From the NCBI GenBank assembly GCA_019422005.1, contig JAHZEF010000158.1, positions 1 to 5,181 of the forward strand: DNA of 5,181 nt, given 5' to 3'. The stretch is from Clostridiales bacterium. GTDB lineage: Bacteria; Bacillota; Clostridia; Oscillospirales; Oscillospiraceae. This document shows positions 1 to 4,013 of the stretch, one piece after another. Position 1 is the first letter of the stretch. The number at the start of each line of letters is the position of its first letter. The notes beneath the pieces are model-generated. The model was not told the DNA's origin, searched no databases, and saw only the letters and a list, made by a program, of their open reading frames with translations. A program made the translations under genes and the position numbers.

Positions 1-1232
1 CGGAAGATGATCGGGCCCTTGCAGCGCCAGCAGTGCGGGTAGCTGTGGACGATTTCCTCGCAGGCCAGCAGCGCGCCCGACGCTTTCATATCGGCCAGGA
101 TAACCGGGTTGGACGCTTCGGTTTTCATGCCGGCATATTTTCCGGCATAGTCGGTATGACGGCCCTGGTCGTCCACAGGCACCACCATGTCCATTCCGTA
201 ACGCAGGCAGGTCTGGTAGTCGTCGGCGCCGAAACCGGGGGCGGTGTGGACGCAGCCGGTGCCGGAGTCCATGGTGACGTAGTCGGCCAGTACCAGGCGG
301 GAGGTTTTGGGCAGGAAGGGATGGTCGGCCAGCATGTTTTCAAAGAAGGAACCGGGATGCGTCTCGGCAATCTCCCATCCCTCGATCCCGGCGACGCCCA
401 TTACCCTTTCCGTCAGGGCCTCGGCCATGATATACGTCTCGCCGGACGGCGTTTTGACCAGGGCATAGCGCTCGTCGGGGTGGAGCGCAATGGCCAGATT
501 GCCGGGCAGGGTCCAGATGGTTGTGGTCCAGATCACAAAGAAAAGCTTGCCGGGATCATAGGCGGAGAGCTTTCCCTGGTCGTCATGCATGGGGAATTTG
601 ACATACACCGTGGTGCAGGGATCATCCTGATACTCGATTTCAGCTTCCGCCAGTGCCGTCTCGTCCTTGGGGCACCAGTACACCGGCTTCAGGCCCTTGT
701 AAATATATCCCTTTTTGTACATGGCGCCGAAAATTTTGACTTCCTCCGCCTCAAAGCCGGGGTCCATGGTCTTGTAGGGATGCTCCCAGTCGCCGATGAC
801 GCCCATGCGCTGGAAGCCCTCCTTCTGCACATCGATATAGTGCTGGGCGAACGCATGACAGGCGGAACGGAATTCCGGGACGCTCATCGCTTTGCGGTTC
901 AGCTTGTTCTGCTTGATGATGGCGGACTCGATCGGCATGCCGTGGTTGTCCCAGCCCGGGATATAGGGGGTATAGTAACCGCGCATGGCGTAGGAACGGG
1001 TGATGAAATCCTTGATGGATTTGTTCAGGGCGTGTCCCATGTGCAGGCCGCCGTTGGAGAAGGGGGGGCCGTCGTGGAGGGAAAAGCGGGGCTTGCCCTC
1101 GTTTTTTTTCAGCAGTTCCCGATATACGTCGATTTTCTCCCAGCGTTTCAGCATTTCCGGCTCGCGCTTGGGCAGGCCCGCCCGCATGGGGAAGTCGGTT
1201 TTGGGGAGATTGATGGTCTTGTTGTAGTCCAT
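1..1232 (-). CDS. ileS: Isoleucyl-tRNA synthetase, N-terminal 410 residues (3' end beyond window)
   Basis: Cytoplasmic class I synthetase that charges tRNA-Ile with isoleucine and hydrolyses mischarged Val-tRNA-Ile. The visible part has the Rossmann-fold signature HMGH at residues 64-67, inside GPPFSNGGLHMGHALNKS, and the GWDNHGMPIE block at 93-102. The CP1 editing domain follows, with the threonine-rich motif WTTTIWTLP (235-243) and GTGCVHTAPGFGADDY (324-339), which carries the editing His329 and Asp338. The sequence stops in YPHCWRCKGPIIF, a conserved stretch after CP1. Family members are about 900-1050 residues, so more than half, including KMSKS and the anticodon-binding domain, lies off the left edge. 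The ATG at 1232 is preceded by AGGAGG (1243-1248) 10 bases upstream. The zinc-ribbon gene ends 44 bases upstream with no terminator between, so both share the T-box leader. The GFG in the editing motif replaces the GHG seen in E. coli; the catalytic residues are kept. Confidence 0.97.
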   Translation of the reverse strand, partial: MDYNKTINLPKTDFPMRAGLPKREPEMLKRWEKIDVYRELLKKNEGKPRFSLHDGPPFSNGGLHMGHALNKSIKDFITRSYAMRGYYTPYIPGWDNHGMPIESAIIKQNKLNRKAMSVPEFRSACHAFAQHYIDVQKEGFQRMGVIGDWEHPYKTMDPGFEAEEVKIFGAMYKKGYIYKGLKPVYWCPKDETALAEAEIEYQDDPCTTVYVKFPMHDDQGKLSAYDPGKLFFVIWTTTIWTLPGNLAIALHPDERYALVKTPSGETYIMAEALTERVMGVAGIEGWEIAETHPGSFFENMLADHPFLPKTSRLVLADYVTMDSGTGCVHTAPGFGADDYQTCLRYGMDMVVPVDDQGRHTDYAGKYAGMKTEASNPVILADMKASGALLACEEIVHSYPHCWRCKGPIIF

Positions 1233-1276
1233 TTGGTTGATTCCTCCTGATCAGTGGTGAATGATGCCGGTATGGC

Positions 1277-1465
1277 TTAGTAGTCGATAACCACCTTGCG
1301 GCAGCTTTTACAGAGATACGCCGTGGGAAACGCGCCGTTCAGAATCTGCACTTCCTCCTGCCGGCGCAGCAGAACAAGCTTTTTCCTCCGGGGACTCCAG
1401 AGCAGAGGCGGCTTGCCGTACAGACGGCCCTGCTCCATTTCCTTTTCACAGCTGGGACAGCGCAT
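1277..1465 (-). CDS. Small zinc-ribbon protein, DUF6487-like (62 aa)
   Basis: Function unknown. The 62-residue product has two cysteine pairs, CPSC at residues 3-6 and CKSC at 52-55, the arrangement of a zinc ribbon binding one metal ion. It opens MRCPSCEKEMEQGRLYG and ends CRKVVIDY, the pattern I associate with DUF6487 (PF20097) proteins common in Clostridia; this assignment is from memory of the family. There is no signal peptide or membrane segment. An upstream in-frame ATG at 1552 would give 91 residues, but those 29 extra codons are the T-box antiterminator and terminator, so I reject that start. The ATG at 1465 has an AAAGGGG Shine-Dalgarno (1472-1478) 6 bases upstream and comes 15 bases after the terminator T-run. 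It lies between the isoleucine T-box and ileS, so it should be expressed when charged tRNA-Ile is low. A role in isoleucine stress or RNA/protein binding is only a guess. Confidence 0.85.
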   Translation of the reverse strand: MRCPSCEKEMEQGRLYGKPPLLWSPRRKKLVLLRRQEEVQILNGAFPTAYLCKSCRKVVIDY

Positions 1466-1480
1466 GGTACACCCCTTTCC

Positions 1481-1519
1481 AAAGAAAAAGCGCCCTGTCT
1501 CCCAAAGAGACAAAGGCGC
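1481..1519 (-). terminator. Intrinsic terminator of the T-box leader
   Basis: On the minus strand, GCGCC-T-(T)-TGTCTC pairs with GAGACA-G-GGCGC, giving 12 pairs (one G-T) with a single bulged T around a TTTGG loop, followed by TTTTTCTTT. Its 5' arm contains the GTCTCT segment that pairs with the T-box motif in the antiterminator, so the two structures exclude each other, as a T-box switch requires. It ends 15 bases before the zinc-ribbon start codon. Confidence 0.94.
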
Positions 1520-1745
1520 CAACCTCTGCGATACCACTCTCATTGCCGGCATACCGGCCGCTCACGCCGCGCCAAAACGCGGGCAACGGGATAACGGCCG
1601 TCGGCCGGCGCGCCCTACTGAGGCTTCAGGCGGCTTGCTCCCAGGTGATTTTCAGCCGTTTTCCGCCGCTGCCTCGCACCATACGGCAGCTCTCTTTGCA
1701 CGGTCGAAACAGCATACTCCTCCTGTTCATTGCAAATCAGATATC
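1481..1745 (-). promoter_or_regulatory. T-box riboswitch leader, isoleucine-specific (AUC specifier)
   Basis: Transcription-attenuating leader that binds uncharged tRNA-Ile and lets RNA polymerase through to the zinc-ribbon gene and ileS. Stem I: the lower helix pairs CAGG (1725-1722) with CCTG (1645-1642). Next to it are the GGAGTATG element and the specifier ATC (1649-1647), followed by the usual A. The apical part has AGAGAG, then GCTGCC (1690-1685) pairing perfectly with GGCAGC (1673-1668) around GGTGCGA. Stem II begins at CAGTAGGG, and a CCGTTATCCC segment resembles the IIA/B pseudoknot. Stem III is GCCGG-TATG-CCGGC (1558-1545). The T-box is AGAGTGGTATCGCAG (1540-1526). Its UGGU bulge (1536-1533) fits an NCCA end with discriminator A, as tRNA-Ile has. 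The antiterminator pairs AGAG (1540-1537) with CTCT (1509-1506). The variant T-box (AGAG and CTCT rather than AGGG and CCCT) is a covarying pair, which supports the fold. The 5' boundary is inferred from the promoter. Confidence 0.95.
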
Positions 1746-1756
1746 CAATTGCGTTT

Positions 1757-1785
1757 ATCATAGCGATTTTTCGGGTGTTTGTCAA
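1757..1785 (-). promoter_or_regulatory. Sigma-A-type promoter for the T-box / zinc-ribbon / ileS unit
   Basis: On the minus strand there is a perfect -35 box TTGACA (1785-1780), a 17-base spacer and the -10 box TATGAT (1762-1757), one mismatch from TATAAT. Transcription would start near 1750, just 5' of T-box Stem I, giving a leader of about 285 bases. This stretch is AT-rich compared with the GC-rich spacer beside it. The close match to consensus fits a unit whose control is by attenuation rather than at initiation. Confidence 0.92.
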
Positions 1786-1804
1786 TGCGCTTTTGGAAAA
1801 TCGC

Positions 1805-1851
1805 CGGATCCGGCGCTGCCTGCTGCCGGGCAGGGGGCGGGGCCGGATCCG
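1805..1851. repeat. Inverted repeat with 10-bp arms; possible weak terminator for the divIVA operon
   Basis: CGGATCCGGC (1805-1814) is the exact reverse complement of GCCGGATCCG (1842-1851). Inside the 27-base loop a second helix, CCTGC/GCAGG (1819-1823 with 1830-1834), can form. The left arm lies in the 12-base perfect palindrome GCCGGATCCGGC (1803-1814). Read on the minus strand, the hairpin is followed by GGCGATTTTCC, so it could end transcription from divIVA, but the T-run is only four bases. It lies about 20 bases upstream of the ileS -35 box. Confidence 0.5.
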
Positions 1852-1954
1852 CGTCCTACGGACCGGGGGCCCGGGGAGAAGCGGCCGGTGAGCGCCGCGC
1901 CCCGGCTTTTCCGGTTCCCCGGCCAGAGGCGCTTCGAAAGCCTGTTTGATGGAA

Positions 1955-1982
1955 CGTGCAGGGGGCGGCTGCCTCCTGCACG
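1955..1982. repeat. Perfect 8-bp-arm hairpin, extendable to 12 bp
   Basis: CGTGCAGG (1955-1962) pairs with CCTGCACG (1975-1982). On the plus strand the helix extends inward by GGGC/GCCT to 12 pairs with one G-T around a GGCT tetraloop. On the minus strand the equivalent has one A-C mismatch. There is no T-run on either side, so it is not a standard intrinsic terminator. It may stabilise the 3' end of the divIVA transcript or be a copy of a dispersed repeat; neither can be told from this window. Confidence 0.5.
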
Positions 1983-2041
1983 CGTTTCCCGCTCTCTGCT
2001 GCGGGGCCATATTCGCAGTTTTCCCGGCGGGCCCGGGGCGT

Positions 2042-2057
2042 TCCGGCGCCGGCCGGA
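2042..2057. repeat. Short hairpin just after the divIVA stop codon
   Basis: TCCGGC pairs with GCCGGA around a four-base loop, starting 6 bases after the divIVA stop in the direction of transcription. It has no T-run. A role as an mRNA 3'-end stem is possible but unproven, and short GC-only palindromes are expected by chance in DNA this GC-rich. Confidence 0.35.
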
Positions 2058-2063
2058 GGGGGG

Positions 2064-2762
2064 TCAGGGATGATTGGGATCGTAGTTCTTGCCGAACTGC
2101 AGGTCGGCAAATTTGGCGGGACCGTGGGCGACACGGGTTTTGTCCAGATCGCCGTCGTCCTCCGGGCCGATCACCTTCTCCAGGTTCTGCTCGATCTCGG
2201 CTGCGATTTCCTGGGGGTCGTCGGCAGGACGCGCCTCAGGATCCGGCTGCCGCTTGGGGGCGGCTTCCTTTTCGAAATCATAGACCTTGGCCTTTGCAGG
2301 CTGTGCGCCCAGATTCATCAGCTTCAGGTTGTTCAGAAGATCCAGATGGCGGCCCACATCCTTTTCAATCACTTCGATGAAGTTCAGGGCTGCCTGCTTG
2401 GCGCGTTCAATCCGCTCTTCTTCGGCCGCAATCTGCTGCTGCGTTTCCGCAGCTTTGCCGCGCAGGGCATTTTCCGTCTGGCTGGTCAGCTGGGCGCACT
2501 TTTTCTCCGCCTCTGCAATCATCTGGTCGGAGGTTTTCTGCGCGGCCACCAGCGCCTTCTTCATGCTCTCTTCCTGCCCGCGGTATTCCTCCAGCTTTTC
2601 CACCAGAATTTTCATTTTACTTTTGAGAACGGCGTTTTCCTTATAAAGCGCGATATAATCCTCTGTCAGCGGCTCCAGAAAATCGTCCACGCTGGACATA
2701 TCGTAACCGCCAAACACGGCCTTTACAAAAGTTTTTTCCTGAATTTCCTGCGGTGTAAACAA
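2064..2762 (-). CDS. divIVA: DivIVA-domain cell division/polarity protein (232 aa)
   Basis: Cytoplasmic coiled-coil scaffold that binds strongly curved membrane at septa and poles and recruits division or cell-wall factors. Residues 1-60 are the DivIVA N-terminal domain: FTPQEIQEKTF, then GGYDMSSVDDFLEPLTEDY and ALYKENAVLKSKM. A long charged coiled coil covers about 35-147. A proline/acidic linker (about 160-200) leads to the C-terminal block FADLQFGKNYDP (218-229). The start is TTG at 2762: it puts the domain at the right place, and AAAGGAG (2778-2772) lies 9 bases upstream; the next in-frame ATG, codon 22, would remove the membrane-binding region. B. subtilis DivIVA has FRGYD with membrane-inserting Phe17-Arg18; here the loop is VFGGYD, one residue longer and without that Arg. 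The sepF stop is 23 bases upstream. Length is near that of B. subtilis DivIVA plus a tail. Confidence 0.93.
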   Translation of the reverse strand: MFTPQEIQEKTFVKAVFGGYDMSSVDDFLEPLTEDYIALYKENAVLKSKMKILVEKLEEYRGQEESMKKALVAAQKTSDQMIAEAEKKCAQLTSQTENALRGKAAETQQQIAAEEERIERAKQAALNFIEVIEKDVGRHLDLLNNLKLMNLGAQPAKAKVYDFEKEAAPKRQPDPEARPADDPQEIAAEIEQNLEKVIGPEDDGDLDKTRVAHGPAKFADLQFGKNYDPNHP

Positions 2763-2771
2763 GACAGCTCG

Positions 2772-2778
2772 CTCCTTT
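2772..2778 (-). promoter_or_regulatory. Ribosome binding site that fixes the TTG start of divIVA
   Basis: The minus strand reads AAAGGAG, 9 bases before the TTG at 2762. No ATG or GTG is positioned to use it, and the encoded protein matches the DivIVA family from the TTG onward, so this site decides the start. Confidence 0.8.
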
Positions 2779-2785
2779 CAGCGGA

Positions 2786-3286
2786 TCAAAGATACATGCC
2801 GTTGTTTTCCAGCTCGTCAATCAGGTCCCCGACGATGTCCACATTATAGGGGGTGATGATGTAGGTGGAAATTGCGACTTTTTTGATCTTGCCGTCCAGA
2901 GCGTACGCGCAGCCGGAAAGGAAATCCACCAGACGGCGGGCCACGTCCTTGTTGGTTTGCTCCAGATTCAGCACGACGGCGTGCTTGTCGCGCAGGTGCT
3001 CGGCAATCTCGGAAACATTGTCAAAGCGGTCGGGCTTGACCAGGACGACCTGCAGCTGGGCGGTCGTGTGGATATTGACAACCTTATTGCCGCGGCGGTC
3101 GGCCGAGCCGGCGGAAGACGAGGAACCGATGCCCAGGTCGTCGAAGTTGTAGGCAGGGGCGGCGGAGGCCTTGGATGCCTTGGGAGCGGCGGGGGTCTCC
3201 TCCATTCCGTCGTCAAAATCGTCGAAGTCGTCCTCGTCCTCGGCGTAGGGCTTGGCCAGCTTCTTCAGTTCGTCCATGAATCCCAT
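2786..3286 (-). CDS. sepF: Cell division protein SepF, FtsZ membrane anchor (166 aa)
   Basis: SepF tethers FtsZ filaments to the membrane and bundles them at the division septum. Residues 1-13, MGFMDELKKLAKP, form the short amphipathic membrane-binding helix. Residues about 16-65 are a disordered linker: first acidic (DEDDFDDFDD), then Ala/Ser/Pro-rich. The SepF core spans about 68-150: a beta strand with QVVLVKPDRFDNVSEIAEHL, then the AVVLNLEQ strand, the helix DVARRLVDFLSG with the conserved Gly125, and the dimer-forming strand through ITPYNV. A short helical tail ends in ENNGMYL. The ATG at 3286 has GGAGG (3300-3296) 9 bases upstream. It lies 28 bases after yggS and 23 before divIVA, the conserved division-cluster setting. 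The size is ordinary for the family (about 150 residues), with a slightly long linker. Confidence 0.96.
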   Translation of the reverse strand: MGFMDELKKLAKPYAEDEDDFDDFDDGMEETPAAPKASKASAAPAYNFDDLGIGSSSSAGSADRRGNKVVNIHTTAQLQVVLVKPDRFDNVSEIAEHLRDKHAVVLNLEQTNKDVARRLVDFLSGCAYALDGKIKKVAISTYIITPYNVDIVGDLIDELENNGMYL

Positions 3287-3314
3287 GTTACTGATCCTCC
3301 TATGAAAACGTTTC

Positions 3315-4013
3315 TTATGGTTTGTTGTAATTCCGGGCGCCGAAGATGGCGGTGCCCACGCGGATCATTGTGCTGCCTTCGGCAATGGCGTCGGCATAGT
3401 CGTCCGACATTCCCATAGACAGGCACTCCATGAAGACATTATCGTATGTTTTTGCACTTATGTCAACAAAAAGATTGCGCATTTCGGCAAAATATCTGCG
3501 GTTATCCCCTGGTTTTTGGCTGATGGGAGGAATTGCCATGAGCCCTTTGAGCAAAACGTTGGGATATTTGCCCATTTCTTCCGCAGCCTTCCTGGCCCCG
3601 GACACTGAAAAGCCGGATTTGCTCTCCTCCTGGCCGATATTGACCTCCAGCAGGATACTCTGCCGGAGCCCCTGCCTGGCAGCCTCCTTCTGAATGCACT
3701 CCAGCAGAGCCGGACGGTCCACGGACTGGATCAGATCCACCAGGCCGATCACCTGCCGGACCTTATTGGTTTGGAGATGGCCGATGAAATGGACCGGAGC
3801 GCCCTCGTAGGCGCCCTGGGGAAACTTCTGCAGCAATTCCTGCACGCGGTTTTCACCGCAGCAGTCCACGCCGGCGGCAACGGCCTGCCGGACGGCTTCG
3901 GCGCCGTTCATTTTTGTGGCGGCGCAGAGCAGGATCTCCTTTGGATCACGGCCGGCGGCCAGAGCCGCCTGCGCCATATTTGCACGGATGGCGGCGACAT
4001 GTTCCTGAATCAT
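3315..4013 (-). CDS. yggS: PLP-binding homeostasis protein YggS/YlmE (COG0325, 232 aa)
   Basis: Single-domain TIM-barrel protein of the alanine racemase N-terminal fold that binds pyridoxal 5'-phosphate without known enzymatic activity and balances cellular PLP and amino/keto acid pools. Lys34, in LLCAATKMN, is the expected PLP Schiff-base lysine. Further family blocks are GENRVQELLQK (54-64), HFIGHLQTNKV, LLEVNIGQEESKSGF, LMAIPP, and the C-terminal LSMGMSDDYADAIAEGSTMIRVG, which holds the phosphate-binding Ser/Arg region. The length is the family norm. The ATG at 4013 overlaps the stop of the upstream HlyD-like gene in ATGA, pointing to translational coupling; only a weak, distant GGAAAGG precedes it. 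In Bacillus the same gene, ylmE, sits upstream of sepF, as here. It appears intact. Confidence 0.97.
   Translation of the reverse strand: MIQEHVAAIRANMAQAALAAGRDPKEILLCAATKMNGAEAVRQAVAAGVDCCGENRVQELLQKFPQGAYEGAPVHFIGHLQTNKVRQVIGLVDLIQSVDRPALLECIQKEAARQGLRQSILLEVNIGQEESKSGFSVSGARKAAEEMGKYPNVLLKGLMAIPPISQKPGDNRRYFAEMRNLFVDISAKTYDNVFMECLSMGMSDDYADAIAEGSTMIRVGTAIFGARNYNKP

Larger units (their letters stand above)
1786..2063. other. GC-rich, palindrome-rich spacer between divIVA and the ileS promoter
   Basis: About 280 bases with no credible gene. The open frames across it have no recognisable protein motif, no good ribosome binding site, and are proline/arginine/glycine-rich as expected of GC-rich noncoding DNA. 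It holds three inverted repeats, listed separately, and a ten-base direct repeat GGGCCCGGGG at 1867-1876 and 2029-2038. No classic hairpin plus T-run for ending the divIVA transcript is visible; the best candidate is the weak hairpin at 1805-1851. Confidence 0.6.

Noticed and set aside
33..1250. 405-codon plus-strand open frame opposite ileS
   Set aside because: It is antisense to a clearly conserved IleRS, has no family motif or ribosome site, and arises from GC-rich codon bias leaving the opposite strand free of stops.
1466..1552. 29-residue N-terminal extension of the zinc-ribbon protein from an ATG at 1552
   Set aside because: These bases are the T-box motif, antiterminator and terminator; the conserved protein begins at the ATG at 1465, which has its own ribosome site.
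1955..1982. Intrinsic terminator for the divIVA operon at the 8-bp-arm hairpin
   Set aside because: The hairpin is strong, but the minus strand continues with TTCCATC and lacks a T-run, so it is reported only as an inverted repeat.
1615..2010. 131-codon minus-strand open frame upstream of the zinc-ribbon gene
   Set aside because: It runs through the promoter, T-box Stem I and the GC-rich spacer, and shows no protein family features.
1946..2849. Long plus-strand frames across divIVA and the start of the spacer (144 and 297 codons)
   Set aside because: They are antisense to DivIVA, which has clear domain structure, and have no motifs or ribosome sites of their own.
2957..3418. Glycine/valine-rich plus-strand frame opposite sepF
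   Set aside because: Its composition mirrors the acidic and alanine-rich SepF linker read backwards; SepF is the real gene.
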